A stretch of DNA of 64,000 nt. Origin: Pieris napi. Lineage: Eukaryota > Arthropoda > Insecta > Lepidoptera > Pieridae. Numbering within the stretch: position 1 is the stretch's first letter; every line of letters begins with the position of its first letter. A program made the position numbers and the translations under genes. The notes beneath the pieces were generated by a model. That model had not been told where the DNA came from, did not search any database, and saw only the letters and a list, made by a program, of their open reading frames with translations. Shown in pieces: positions 49,001 through 58,839 of this stretch. The DNA lies in contig NC_062243.1 of assembly GCF_905475465.1 (NCBI RefSeq), forward strand, positions 12,486,267-12,550,266, given 5' to 3'.

Positions 49001-49424
49001 AATAATAATACGTTAAATTGTAAGCAGTAAGCTGAGGTTCACAATCTTTCGACAGTTTATAATCTCGTGAGATAGATTACAATCTAACGGTGTTTACAAT
49101 TTTACGGTGACATATATACCTGAGTGACCTAAAAAAAATTTTAGTCTCGATGGGCTAAAATTTTCGTATTTTATTACTTACATTGTTTAAAATTTACGTA
49201 AATTTCAGCCCGATCGAAACGGCAACCTAGAGGAAGCGTGCGCGCAGCCGTCTCCCACTAAAGAAGAAAAAGACCCGACTGAGGATTGGTCTATCACGTT
49301 GGAACAATTCTTAGCCACAATGTTAGCCGAGGCGGACTTGGAGGAGTTCTTCAGTAAGCAGGTCTCGATCTTACCGCAACTCGAAGCTTTGAGGCAGAGA
49401 GACAGGCTGCAATACGTCTCATAG
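31099..49424 (+). CDS. Tbc1d9: TBC1 domain family member 8/9-like Rab GTPase-activating protein, 19 coding exons
   Basis: Exons: 31099-31142, 31226-31392, 33536-33703, 34703-34799, 35912-36175, 36398-36662, 37383-37585, 38859-38994, 39615-39894, 40949-41142, 41667-41861, 42407-42556, 43815-44003, 45017-45196, 45863-46068, 46641-46735, 46903-47088, 47426-47535, 49209-49424. Sum is 3345 nt (1114 aa plus stop), all junctions in phase. The N-terminus MWVKPQEVFLKTALW is diagnostic. GRAM domains lie at about 130-247 and 295-403; TBC domain at about 475-690 with both catalytic fingers: Arg529 in IERDLHR and Gln564 in YCQ. An EF-hand-like loop (DHDDDGLVSARG) lacks the usual acidic twelfth residue. 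The C-terminal block WSITLEQFLATMLAEADLEE is conserved. A proline-rich insert lies in exon 17. Role: accelerates GTP hydrolysis by Rab proteins on endomembranes; the Rab target is unknown. A LINE is nested in intron 2. Confidence 0.94.
31490..33150 (+). mobile_element. 5'-truncated LINE with intact reverse-transcriptase frame
   Basis: A 461-codon uninterrupted frame (31511-32896) holds an RT domain: YRPISVLPVLSKVFEKIL, FIDLKKAFDTISHEKLLQKL, FGVPQGSILGPLMFLIYINS and YADDTSLFYFG with the catalytic YADD. It ends with the thumb/C-terminal region including YNKLPSVI. No endonuclease domain and no ATG at the frame start, so the copy is 5'-truncated. Its type is non-LTR, CR1/jockey-like. It lies in TBC1D9 intron 2 on the same strand as the gene. 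Non-coding 3' sequence follows to about 33.1 kb; the exact end is unclear. Confidence 0.88.
33900..34230 (-). mobile_element. RTE-like LINE coding remnant
   Basis: On the minus strand, the pieces VLTYGCQIWTLTKALTKKLQ and TCQNAMNRSMM are readable before frameshifts. 'YG.. WTLTKAL' followed by 'Q.AMERAML' is typical of the C-terminal part of RTE/R4-type LINE proteins. Decayed; lies in TBC1D9 intron 3. Confidence 0.6.
34235..34425 (-). repeat. Dispersed repeat shared with 7590-7740
   Basis: Shares ATAGGTAACCAAGTATAC, TTTACATTTACTACCAGTTC and AAACTCTCCATCACTCTTTT with the 7.6-7.74 kb block. It directly abuts the RTE-like remnant and may be its 3' tail. Confidence 0.5.
37180..37285 (-). repeat. 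LINE-tail repeat fragment
   Basis: AAAGCACTTGCGAGCCTTCT, GGCAATGTAAGTGTCCATGG, GCGGTATCACTGAACATCAG, ATGAGCC. Same module as the end of the LINE at 46145-46605. Lies in TBC1D9 intron 6. Confidence 0.6.
37600..37645 (+). repeat. tRNA-like SINE head fragment beside TBC1D9 exon 7
   Basis: GTGTCAGTGGAGGTCCTGGG followed by TTCGACTCCCG has a B-box pattern. It begins about 15 nt after the exon 7 5' splice site at 37585. Confidence 0.4.
39040..39460 (+). mobile_element. MITE family B, copy 2
   Basis: Second copy of the 23790-24310 element, lacking its internal duplication: AAAGTGCGTGCGTACAAAGT, CAGAAGTGAAAC left end, GGAAGATATGTTAGGAATTT, AAGGTAATTCGCCCTTCTCA, and AAAGTTTTACTTCAAAA right end. It begins about 50 nt after the 5' splice site of TBC1D9 exon 8. 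Confidence 0.75.
40130..40660 (+). mobile_element. Two tandem LINE 3' ends
   Basis: Unit 1 (about 40130-40275) reads NHLPRNYRSLRFNVFKGKM and RFLKSRCFYSVTEYLEHKFI. Unit 2 (about 40365-40500) reads LFNHLSISYKSLPCSAFKGR and VNKFLKARCQLY before a stop. Both match the C-terminal end of jockey/CR1-type LINE proteins, so one truncated copy lies behind another. The block ends in an ATT microsatellite (TTATTATTATTATTA), a typical LINE tail. In TBC1D9 intron 9. Confidence 0.65.
40839..40886. repeat. Perfect 18-bp hairpin upstream of TBC1D9 exon 10
   Basis: Arms 40839-40856 (GGGATCCTGTTGGGTCTC) and 40869-40886 (its exact complement) flank a 12-nt loop. It ends 62 nt upstream of exon 10 (40949). Confidence 0.85.
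41280..41475 (+). repeat. CpG-rich block of unknown origin
   Basis: Contains two diverged units opening CACTCTAACGCG and CACTCTAATGCG, and many CpG in otherwise AT-rich DNA. Resembles part of a transposable element; I could not assign it. In TBC1D9 intron 10. Confidence 0.4.
41925..42012 (+). repeat. tRNA-like SINE remnant
   Basis: TGGTACATAGGAAGGTAGG ... CCTTGGGTTCGACTTCCGG has a B-box-like sequence. In TBC1D9 intron 11. Confidence 0.35.
42141..42345 (+). mobile_element. tRNA-derived SINE, copy 6
   Basis: TAGTATTGGCCTAGTGGTTT head, TTCGATCCCCGCCTG B box, GAGTCGACGGCGTGTGTCAG body and AAGGTGGTAGCGCCACT tail. Internally deleted by about 70 bp. It ends about 60 nt upstream of TBC1D9 exon 12 (42407). 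Confidence 0.87.
42581..42675 (+). mobile_element. MITE family C fragment, copy 2
   Basis: TTTGAAGTTATACTTCTTTA, GGCGCGTTATGAAAAATTGA, AATGCGCGCACACCGTGACA. Nearly identical to copy 3. It starts 25 nt after the 5' splice site of TBC1D9 exon 12 (42556). Confidence 0.65.
42800..42935. repeat. Almost pure A/T tract
   Basis: About 130 bp made nearly only of A and T, rich in AATAAT, ATTATT and TTAATT words, with a single ACGT in the middle. Simple-sequence DNA in TBC1D9 intron 12. Confidence 0.7.
43235..43495 (-). mobile_element. Second tRNA-derived SINE family
   Basis: On the minus strand the head has TGGTCTAGTGGTTAGTACCC (A-box-like) and GGGTTCGATCCCCGGC (B box), followed by GACTAACATCGATGTG and CCTAGTACCCATAACAC. 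It differs in sequence from the main SINE family. In TBC1D9 intron 12. Confidence 0.75.
44147..44236 (+). mobile_element. MITE family C fragment, copy 3
   Basis: TTTTTGAAGTTATACTTCTT, TAGGCGCGTTATGAAAAATT, GATGCGCGCGCACCGTGACA. In TBC1D9 intron 13. Confidence 0.65.
44517..44803 (+). mobile_element. tRNA-derived SINE, copy 7 (longest)
   Basis: GTGTTGGTCTAGTGGCTTTA head, GGTTCAATCCCCAGCTGGGC B box, GGTGAAGGAAAACATCGTGA body, GTCGACGGCGTGTGTCAGGC and GGTTGTAGCGCC tail. The best-preserved copy for building the family consensus. In TBC1D9 intron 13. Confidence 0.88.
45215..45345 (+). repeat. Truncated copy of the 24920-25375 element
   Basis: TAGATAGTAGCCGATTGTTA, ATAAGAATCGGCCGTGCCGT, GGGAATTTTATATATTAGA: the 3' part only. 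In TBC1D9 intron 14. Confidence 0.6.
45370..45805 (-). mobile_element. MITE family D, copy 2
   Basis: Reverse complement of 6605-7145 in its main blocks: TTGAAGTGAAACTTCTTTAG, GACAGTAAAAAGAGACAGAC, ATAAAAACTTTGTTTTTGAT, GGTTTCACTTGTACC. It is shorter than copy 1, so internal DNA has been lost or gained. It ends about 60 nt upstream of TBC1D9 exon 15 (45863). Confidence 0.65.
46145..46605 (+). mobile_element. Jockey-like LINE 3' end with coding tail
   Basis: Reading across frameshifts: YFIPGHRLQMYKAQIQPHMV, LFPLDHIQRKAI, LALRRDVESLCIFYRIYHEE, LIPAAEFHYRRCRSTTERFL, then a final LKRPTTHLRAFWQ-type coding tail. This is the C-terminal end of a jockey-clade reverse transcriptase. It ends in the module dispersed elsewhere in the window. 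In TBC1D9 intron 15. Confidence 0.75.
47140..47290 (+). repeat. tRNA-like SINE of a third type
   Basis: GGCAGCTAGGTGAGGGGTAC (A-box-like) and CGGGTTCGATTCCCGGTTCG (strong B box), then TTGTGCGGTACATGGAAGAC. It does not fold as a complete tRNA by eye. In TBC1D9 intron 17. Confidence 0.55.
47690..47818 (-). repeat. Partial copy of the GGGAGCG inverted-repeat element
   Basis: TACTGGAAATTCGAAAATAA, AACGCGTAATTCAATCCCCG, CGCATCGTTACGTTTTACAA match the reverse complement of 25980-26100. One terminal repeat is missing. In the last TBC1D9 intron. Confidence 0.7.
48796..49111. mobile_element. Fold-back MITE family A, copy 2
   Basis: A 316-bp element with inverted arms of about 116 bp (48796-48911 and 48996-49111): ACGTAAAATTGTAAACACCG, TTAGATTGTAATCTATCTCG, TTCACAATCTTTCGACAG on the far side. 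The centre is about 85 bp. It ends 97 nt upstream of the last TBC1D9 exon. Confidence 0.88.
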
Positions 49425-49513
49425 CCGAGTTGAATGCTATTTCTGAGGCCGGCAGGGTTATTCACAATTCCGCGACATTATCTGATCTCAAAAGATGTTT
49501 TTCGTTTTAATTT

Positions 49514-49519
49514 AATAAA
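49514..49519 (+). terminator. Poly(A) signal for TBC1D9
   Basis: AATAAA about 90 nt past the stop codon at 49424. The nearest canonical hexamer. Confidence 0.5.
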
Positions 49520-52436
49520 CGACTTTAACAGGTTCTCATTAGTTATGTTTTCCCGGGGGAAAGCGATATTTGAACAAATGTTTAAATATGTTGACTTATA
49601 ATGAGATCATTTAAACAATGCGTCTTAATTGTTCAGAAATAATAAAATTGGCAAGGGTCGCGGAATATGGAGTAGCCCTGTTTATACGTGCTAGTTAATA
49701 TTAAGGACCACCATCATTTAAATGCTTTTTTGATTTCAATAGTTCTTTTGATAGAAGAAGATAATGAAAAAACTTAAAATAAATGTATTTAAAGCAATGT
49801 TTTTTATATTCATTATTTTAATATAACGTATATATTCTCATTCTGATGTCATTCTGATACAACCACTTGTTGATTGATCAAAGATTATCGAAATATACAA
49901 AGTCGAACGCTAAATATATAACATTTGTGAAGAAAATAATTAGTCAAGTTTTTGCAGTTTTGCGGTTTTGTTTACTTTATTGATTATCTGATAAACACTT
50001 AATAAAGTGATTAGCCGCCTCTCAACTTTGATTTTGACGAGTCAATCAGATAAATAATTCTTCGCAAAAAGTACCACACTAGTTCATACAGTAAATGCCT
50101 TATAGTTATAAAAGTTACTATATTTACTAACATTCCGATATCTAGATAAGATTAATTTTGTGATAGAAATAACATTATATAAAATGTACGCCATATTAGA
50201 TACGTATATGTTTATTATTATATGCATAGTACAAAATATATGAACACTTATTTCTGTTACTGTTTATTAAGAAATACTTGTGCTAAAAGTTTCAGAGCAT
50301 AGTGTTAAGTGTTAATTTAACAGATATTGGAGTATGTACTTTTAATAAAGACTTCAAAGACTTGAAAGGGATTTCCTTACTCATAAACTAAATCAGTGAT
50401 TTAACTAAATTTGTTGATCTGTCCGTCAAAGCTTAATTAATAAACAGAAAAATAATGACTAGGGCGGCAGAAGTTTTAGGATCATAGACACGTCACCTCT
50501 TGCAAGTGACAATACGACAGTTTACGTCTCTGACCTTTGACTGTGTTAGGGGTCAATTACAAGGGGGAATAATATTATTGGGAAACACACATTCTAAAGC
50601 CTAGGGTAGTTTTACACAATGTCTGCTTTTTCCGTTTTCATATTCATCTCCTTTACTTGGATGTCTAGTTATCAAATGAGGTAAATAGTCATAGTTTCCC
50701 CAAACTTTCATGCAAAATCTGGCATTATCAAGTTTGACTACTGTATAATTATGTTATTACTAATAACAAAACGTTTAGGTCGCACTGAGGCATTCCGAAG
50801 TTAACACGAAAAAATTGTCAATTTCTTCATTCGATTTTCGAATATAGATTTTGTCATGTTTGTCCCACAAATTCGATTTTACATTTATTTACACGCGTCA
50901 CGTATGTAAATAAAATTGTGGTACCTGACAAGTACCGAGCTTATAAGAATTCCTTATACTGAACAATAATATATTCTAGGGCTTCGATATAAAGGTGCTT
51001 CGATAAAAACACGCTAAAATTTCAAATTATTTTTGCTAGTATTTTGTGGCACAAGTTATTTGTATAGGTGCAAAATTGTATTCATAATGTAGAAGCGAGA
51101 TTTTGTTATAAAATTTCTGCATGAAACAAACTGTTTTAAAGTAAATAAGAGTTATTTTGAGGTGCAATACTTAAACATAATTTCGCTTTATTTCATAAGT
51201 TACGTTACTGTATATACCAGGGAGTTATATAACATAGTTATAAGCACTGAATGTAAGCCTGAAAAATAAACGTTATGTACAATTATTGTTGTTTTTTATT
51301 CTGTTTGAAAAATTTAATATTTTCCCGTCTAGAATGATATATATTTCTAAGTTTTTCGAATACGGTTTCTATAGAAGGATATACGACCAGTAGCACTTAG
51401 CACTCGTATGAGGTGCCATAGATGTTCTCAATTATTCTGTTTGATTTTCTACTTCCCTCGTAATTCAACTAACATAAATAATATATTAAAAATATAGACA
51501 TAGATGATACACATAATATACACAAAAAGGTTCAAACATTTCCGAATGCAAAAGTCGATAAGAATTATAAATACATTTAACTAAGTAGTAATACCTAATT
51601 TGGCAGTTGTGTGTTAGTGTGAAAGTAACTTCATGATGCAGGCAAACGCTATGGAAATTCTTAATACTCATTTTAATGTTCGACCATATTCCGCAACCGC
51701 TTAAACCAGTAAGTATTGAGTTTTTTGCATAGTATTGATGTGAGGAACGTAAAACAAAGCACGATTAACAGTGTGGTAGGCAGGAACATGGTTATGAAGG
51801 TCAAACAAATCATAATCGTTTAGTTCACACACTTAAGACGGTTTAAACTCGATTTTCGAGACTGGACGACTCCGTGTTTGTCCGAGAAGTCATTGCAGCA
51901 ATAGCTGCCATAGGTGAATGTGATTAAAGCTGGGTCTCTTTTAAGAGGTCAAGGTGGAAGCCAGGTAGTTTTTGTGCAATGCCCAGTAGATAAAAAAGTT
52001 TATGAAGTTCTCAATAATTTGTCGCAGGACTAGGGCCCTCCCCCTACCGCATCTATTATTGTTAATGAAGTTAAAGTGTCGGTGGGTCATCCAGTACCCA
52101 GTGTGTGTACTAAAACGGAGGCTTATAATAGCAGAGATTTTGGTGTGGGAACTTCCGGGCGCCGAGGCATTTCCACTTCAGATATAAAAAAAGGTGATCA
52201 GGCGATTGCTTTTTAGAAAAATAAATGATACCGAAACAGAATACCAGATCTAAAATGTAGCGCCATTAAAAGTAAGTAGTTTCTACTAGGGTCTAGGTAC
52301 ACTTAGTTAACAGGGCCTAACATATCATGACACACACTTATGATTTTTTGAAACAAAATCTATCACGAACGCACTATTGTTACTAAACTAAAAGGAAATA
52401 ATACACCATAGTTTACTCGAAATATATATTTAAAGA
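49520..52436. other. Convergent intergenic region (TBC1D9 / fucosidase)
   Basis: The two genes converge here. No gene or long frame is supported. It contains repeat family F copy 2 (51490-51625) and otherwise AT-rich unique-looking sequence. Confidence 0.5.
51490..51625 (+). repeat. Dispersed repeat family F, copy 2
   Basis: Match to 14850-14985: GATACACATAATATACACAA, AAAGGTTCAAACATTT, AATACATTTAACTAAGTAGT. Confidence 0.6.
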
Positions 52437-55345
52437 TTAAATATTACAAAATTTAAGCGACCATCCAACGTTGGACTTGACAGACTCCTTGGGTAACTCG
52501 ATGTAGGCCACGCCGGATGCTATCTTCCACTGAAACAGAAATACGTATGAAAAGTATTTACACTTGCTGTTATTATTACATAAAAGCTAAAAACTGAAAA
52601 CCCCGCACGGTATAGTTACACAGAAATTTTTAGGCATTTTTTTTATATTACAAAAAAAGTCTAATCGTGCTCTTCTTTCTTCTTCTTAGTCTTTGGTTTC
52701 TAAAAAAGACAGTGTACCTACTTGTAAAATGTGCAGTTACACATCGATTTTTTATAAATAAAGGAGTTACTTTTTAAATGACTCACAAAGGACATTATGT
52801 TTTTATTTGAAATCAATTTGATTTCTACTATCTGCTTTACCATACATTGCGTCACCATTGTTACAGTGGCCTTTGTTTTTGTTTACATAAGTCCTTTTGT
52901 GATTAAGTTATCACGTGATAGTTATTAGTAACAAATTGAAACTGTTAAGACTGAAAGAATCACTAATATGCCGTATCGTAGTCGTCGACTATATGTATAT
53001 TTCTTGATTTTTTCATGCATCATTAATTGTTTAAAATGTTCAAGACTTACTTAGCCTTACAGTATAAACACCGGCATGCAAAATACCAAAAAACTAATGT
53101 GTGGTTCTAGCTTTGCTAACTAAAAGCTGGCAAAGCTAAACAATAATCTTTACTTGCTACACAAAGAACTAAAATACGTCATTTATCAAAGATTGATTCC
53201 TAGGTCACATAATCTAAGTACTAGTACTCACCTTCAATGTCCTATCACTTCCCAACAAGGTAACGCGCAAAGTGTTATGTCGATGTAGATAAATGACGAT
53301 ATCCCTTATACTGAGTACATCATCTTTAGGCCACTCGAAAAAGGTCGCGAAAATCGCCGTTACATCTGTTGCTTTTGGTTTAGATGTGGGGTTAAACCCG
53401 TCATACTGTTGCTTTGTGCACGTGTACCAGACATCATTGTTAAGGCTATCGTTCTGATGTGTCCATGGCGAAGTATCGTAAATTGCTTCACCGTTTATTT
53501 GAAGCCAATCACCAAGAGCCAAGAGACGCTCTTGGAATATTGGCGCAATGGTGCCTTCCTTTGTTGGACCAACGTTGATAAGAGCGTTTCCTAGAATTGC
53601 ATTTAAATTTAGTAAGAGACATATCAACAGCTTAACTACATATTGATAAAACAATTTAATCTATTACATAACATTTAATTTTTTTTATTGAACAATATTT
53701 CGAATGCTTTACATACTTAAATATCTGTTGCAAAAATAAAAAATGTTGCAAATTAACGCGATTTCGCGACGCGAAAATACACAAGTATAGCTTACTAGAA
53801 GTAATATATTGAATCTTTTTAAGAAACTAGCCTAATAGTTCTTTTATAAAATTGCTAACATAATATAATTAATTAAAAAAACTTAACGTTTTTTAAAGTA
53901 AGTTTTGTTGTAAGGTTTGTAAAGTAACAAAGAAACAGCAAATGAGAAGAATCAAAATACAAGGACACAATAAGACTAATGCTACTAGTACTTTTGTTTT
54001 AAATAATGAACAGAATTCAAATTTTATAAATTATTATTATAGTTACCTCCACAGCTGACAGTAGACACAATTTCTTTGAGTAACTGTTTGTCACTGAGTA
54101 TTTCAGACAAGTTCATGTTTCGCCTGTAGCCCCACGATTTTGAGTCCACCGTGAATGCATTCTCCCACTTATGAGGCTGAAGAGTTCCTGTATAAACATT
54201 TGAACCTTCCATTTCAAACCCAATTTCAAACAATCAAATATAGAGCTTTACAGAGTATATAGAGTTTCATCTTACCTGGATTATACCTGTCAGCGCAGTT
54301 ATAAAAATCTCCATGATGACACGGGATCCCAATCCCCCAACGATCATTGACTACAATCTCATCTTTCACAGGACTATCATTATACAACCACGCCAAAAGG
54401 TCAGTTGAATTCCAATAAGCATCAAATGCCTCCCAATCGCCATCAGACCACAACACAGACGGCTGGTAATCATTGACCAGTTGTTTTATATCAGGCCACA
54501 GTTTTGTTGATGGATAACTTTTATTTAAAAACAATGACCGCTTGTCCTCCAAGTAAATGGGATTATACCATTCATATAATGAGTGGTATACACCAAATTT
54601 CATTCCTTGTTTCCTAACCGATTGAGCAATATCACCTACTAGATCTCGTTTAGGACCAACTTCAACAGAATTCCAACTGAATGACCGTTTTGAAGGAAAT
54701 AATGTAAAACCTTCATGGTGTTTACTGGTTAAAACAATGTATCTAAAAGCACAAACAATATAGTTCAATTGTAAGGAATTACTACACTTTTTCATAGCCT
54801 TACTATCTCAAATAACTTCTCTACTCACTTAGCTCCAGCTCTCTTAAATAGTGTAGCCCATTCGTCAGGATCAAAAAATTCAGCTTTAAACATAGGTGCA
54901 AATTCTTGATATGTAAACCCAGGTGGATAATTTTTATTCATGAAATCTATGTACTTTTGGTTTCCTCCTATAAATAAATATAAATTGTCCATCTATTCTA
55001 ATGCACTATTAAGTCTGGTGTACTGTAACATACACTTATACAGTAGAATCATATTTAATATAATTGCGACAAGAATAAAAAATAATACTTACCGACCCAG
55101 TTACTCCAAAACCACTCCGACCCAAAACTTGGGACAGAGAACACTCCCCAATGTAGAAATATTCCAATTTTAGCTCTATCATACCACTCCGGTAATGGAC
55201 GTGTATCGAGATCTTTCCAATCAGAGGAATAACGTTTCGTGTTTAATTCAAAAGCTTCAATTACATTTTGCTTATCAGTATAACCATTTATTGAAGCTAT
55301 TACTATATTTATACACCATAACAATAAATATAACATTTTTAACAT
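52437..55345 (-). CDS. Fuca: Alpha-L-fucosidase, glycoside hydrolase family 29
   Basis: Coding exons, 5' to 3': 55093-55345, 54829-54967, 54276-54742, 54047-54187, 53232-53590, 52437-52529. Total 1452 nt (483 aa plus stop), all in phase and GT/AG. The first about 18 residues (MLKMLYLLLWCINIVIAS) are a signal peptide, so the enzyme is secretory or lysosomal. Family landmarks: KIGIFLHWGVFSVPSFGSEW, NYPPGFTYQEFAPMFKAEFF, the substrate-binding KHHEGF, the nucleophile Asp231 in VLWSDGDW, WENAFTVDSKSWGYRRN, and NALINVGPTKEGTIAPIFQE. It removes alpha-linked L-fucose from glycoproteins and glycolipids. The length matches animal FUCA enzymes. A 3' splice site lies directly before the ATG (TTAATTTCAG), so a non-coding first exon exists upstream. 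The enzyme looks fully active. Confidence 0.96.
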
Positions 55346-56219
55346 CCTGAAATTAAAGTTTTGTGTTAAAAACATCAAATACCACAAGAAAACTTATCTT
55401 CAAAACGATTTGTTTGTTTACATTTTTTGCAACTCGAAAATGTCGTTGAACCAGTGATAACTGATATTTTGAAACTTGCCAGTTTATTGTCAATATGTAC
55501 TCAACGGTCTCAAGATAATTTGTTCTTTTGTTTCTTGCACTAGATGGCACTATAAAATATTTATATTACAAAAATATTATTATTAATTAAAAAGTATTTT
55601 CAGGATCTATTTATTTTACTTACCGTTTACACACAAATATCCTTAAATATTTTATCAGGCTTACTTACTTCAAATGATTTGTTACATCATTATGCCATCC
55701 ACGATCTTTTAATGACGATTAAAAATAATAATAATTTGAAAACTAATGAAACAATCTAAATTAATTTTGTAAACCGTTATAAAATAAATAACATACCGTT
55801 TAAGATTCAATAGCTTGTTTAGTAGTTGAGACTTCACTTGACACTGGTCAACATAATATCCGTCGTTTATTTAAATCATATCTATGTACTAACAAATAAC
55901 TAGTGATAAGGAACGTTCGCCACTGAATGGTCTCATCGGATCACAATGAGAACATTCAGTGAAGATAGTTATTATTCAAAATTAATGCAAAAATACAACA
56001 CTAAAAAGCTGATTGGGTAAAATTCACGGAAGAAATTTATTTATTTCCTTATTTTCTAATTTTACAGTAACCGAATACTAATAAGTAATAACTAAATAGG
56101 AAACTTATTAATTTAAAAATTAAACTAAACTTAAAACCTACACTATTTATAACTAATTATAAATAATGCAATTCTTGTGAATTCAGCCAGTGTGAAACTA
56201 AATAGATCCGTCTCACAAG
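55346..56219. other. Upstream region of the fucosidase gene
   Basis: It should hold the non-coding first exon and promoter; I could not place them. The sequence is AT-rich without recognisable repeats. Confidence 0.4.
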
Positions 56220-57125
56220 TAATAATATTCAGGGTGCGCTAGACGCCCGTAAATTTGTACGCACTCGAGATTCGAGGCCCTGCAAGCAATTGCGACCGTT
56301 TAACACGCCGAGTGTGATTATTTTTCACACGCAGCCCCAGTCTCTCCAACATTTCCACGAAATATAATATTCTACCTCTAAAGGGGCTCCTAGACGGGCC
56401 ATATTTTTACGAAAATGTATAGACGTATAAGCGCCGCATGGCCGCAATGGAAAGAGGGAATAAAGCGTGATGCAAAATCTAGTGACTGTAGGTCAGCATT
56501 AGATGCAATTGTGAGTGGCGGGTCTCTCGATCCTCAGGTAGCCGAGATCCGCCGGAGCCTAGAAGGGTGCCGTAAAAGCGGAATTCATATAAGTCTTTTC
56601 TAGGTAAAAGCGCACGTTGATACACCGGGGAACGAGAGGGCGGACACGTTAGCAAAAGAAGCGGCGGAAAAACTAAGAAAAAAACCTGAATACGCCGCAT
56701 ACCCCTGTCATATATTAAACGCCAGATAAGGTAAAAGATGTTAGAAGTATGGAATGAGCGCTACCTGGGGATGAAACAGCTGCAAATACAAAAATATTTA
56801 TTAGAGATGTTAGAGCTGCATTTATTGGAGATGTTATATAGAGAAGCGTTTCACACTAGATCCAGATGGCACGAATTATTACAGGGCACAGGTCTTTGCA
56901 CATTACCTGCATAGCTGCAATAATTTCGAACTGTAGAACACGTTTATACATTGCCCTATATTCGCACCGTCCAGGAATAACCTTGAGCAACATGATGCCA
57001 GTAGACCGTAACGGTCTATAGGACATGTTAACAAAGCACAGACAGTACCTGGAATGGTTCAGCGAGAAAATTATTGAGGCAAACAAAAATGAAAGAACGG
57101 GTCTCGGCCATAAATATTGTAAATA
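56220..57125 (+). mobile_element. Decayed LINE with RNase H domain
   Basis: On the plus strand: SDCRSALDAIVSGGSLDPQV, AEIRRSLEGCRKSGIHISLF, then after a stop VKAHVDTPGNERADTLAKEA. This is the C-terminal part of an RNase H domain as found in R1/I-type and some jockey LINEs ('VKAHVG..GNE.AD.LAK'). Downstream C-x-H-like pieces (IHCPIFAPSRNNLEQH) recall the zinc-knuckle tail. Several stops and frameshifts: dead. Confidence 0.8.
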
Positions 57126-57658
57126 ATAATATTACCGATGACACGAAGTATGATTTTATTTTATGTATCTTTTTAGTAACAATATAAGAGATGAAAAAAA
57201 GTCCCTGGACACAAAAGCAGGGAAGAAGAACAAAAAAACTTAAGTATTCTTAGTACATAATATCATTAGTTGTTTGAGTAACATCTTATCTTCTGTATAA
57301 TGTGAAAAAATTCAATTTGGCATTGCATTATAAACTATTACTTACTAGGTAATTTAAAGGCAAACTAATTATAAAAAATTGTGATAAATACACTTTTATT
57401 TCTTAAAATAATTGAACATAAATACATAGTCCTATGTAATTTTTTTATATAATACAATTATATTCACATCACTTTTATTATAAACGACTAGATGTGTCAT
57501 TGTACAGTTTAAACTAAAGCGCTCATAATATCACAACATTAACACAAAGACAGAGAAAAGAATACTTTAGTTAAGATAGTGCAATTACACTGATTGTATT
57601 GAATATGGGCGTAAGTTTATAATACTGTGTCTATAATACTGAATCTTATATACAAATA
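57126..57658. other. AT-rich spacer
   Basis: I see no gene or recognisable repeat. It lies just downstream of the MADF gene. Confidence 0.4.
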
Positions 57659-57664
57659 TTTATT
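57659..57664 (-). terminator. Poly(A) signal for the MADF gene
   Basis: AATAAA on the minus strand, about 205 nt after the stop codon at 57868. Confidence 0.35.
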
Positions 57665-57867
57665 TACATTTACAACTAATCTACACAATTTATGAAGTCA
57701 TTAATAACATGTTTCTTCTAAAATACAAGTTATTTGTGTACCTTAGAAATTTAGGACAAGTTCATAAATCACTTCTGATTATATTTCCATAAAGAGATAA
57801 TAACTCAATGTCTCATATCATATTCTTCAGGTTTATCCACTTCTGCATTGGGAAGTGGTTGGCATTG

Positions 57868-58839
57868 CTATTGTTCATCCACTTTGAATGTTGAATAGTG
57901 GCAGGATCCATTAATAATAATCTCATTAATTGCCGATGTTGGAGGTGCTTGAGATGTCGGTAATGCTTCATTATTGTTAATAACAGGTACAGTATACAAT
58001 AATTTTTCATTCCGCACTGGCTCAGCTTGAGAAATGGCTGTTGTGAAGACATTGGTAGGTTTCAGACTATATTCAGTTAGCATATTCATTTTGACATCAA
58101 ATATTACATCTTGCATTCTCTTCTTTGCAAGTAATAGGCTTCTTTCACATTTTAGTGAACGCAGTTCATTTGCAATGTACTCACCAAATACTGAAAATTC
58201 ATCTCTCTTTGCTGTCGATGAGTAAACTAAGTTGGGGTCCAATATATTTTCAGTTCTAGTCATTTTAGATGGCGGTGATAAGGCATCATTTTTATTCTCA
58301 TCGGGTGATATTGCATTATCAGTTGATGTATTGTTAAATGTATAAATATCCTGAAAATGTAATGGAGGTAAAGTTGTCTATATATAAGTAAACTATTAAA
58401 ATACTAGCTATTACTAATTATCTAGACTTAATAACGATTTAGGCCAATTGTAAAATTGTTATCACAGTATCTAATTTGTTTTGAATGTATTTTTCATAGA
58501 AATACAACTTACCGAATGAACAAGTCTGAATGGCTTATTTGAGTCCTTTAAAAAATGTAGGTAATCATAGGCATACCAATTTGTAACGTATCTATCGTTT
58601 GGATCTTGAGAACGGGCTAGAGTCTCTCGAGCTAATTCTCTGTTATATTGAGTCCTCAAATGCTGTATTTTCTTTGTTATGTCGAAAACCGATATTCTAA
58701 ATACATTTGCAATAGAACGAAGCTCCTGTTTGCGTTTTTGCTTCTCGCGCCTAGTTTCACAATTACTAGGATTCCAAAGCGCTGCATTTACTTGAAGTAA
58801 TCCGACTAATTTCAAGGTTTTCTCTCGAGACCATTCCAT
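57868..58839 (-). CDS. MADF-domain protein (Myb/SANT-like, ADF1 type)
   Basis: Exon 1 is 58513-58839 and exon 2 is 57868-58350, phase 0, GT/AG (269 aa). Residues about 5-95 are a MADF domain: MEWSREKTLKLVGLLQVNAA, LWNPSN, then a basic KRKQELRSIANVF, then ITKKIQHLRTQYNREL and YAYDYLHFLKD. The last exon has EFSVFGEYIANELRSLKCER, SLLLAKKRMQDVIFDV, a helical segment common near the C-terminus of insect MADF proteins and possibly used for protein contacts. The frame is open upstream to an ATG at 58944; I chose Met at 58839 because MEWSREKT is the usual start of this domain. MADF proteins bind DNA as transcription factors; many insect members arose from transposases, and the target here is unknown. 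Confidence 0.85.
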
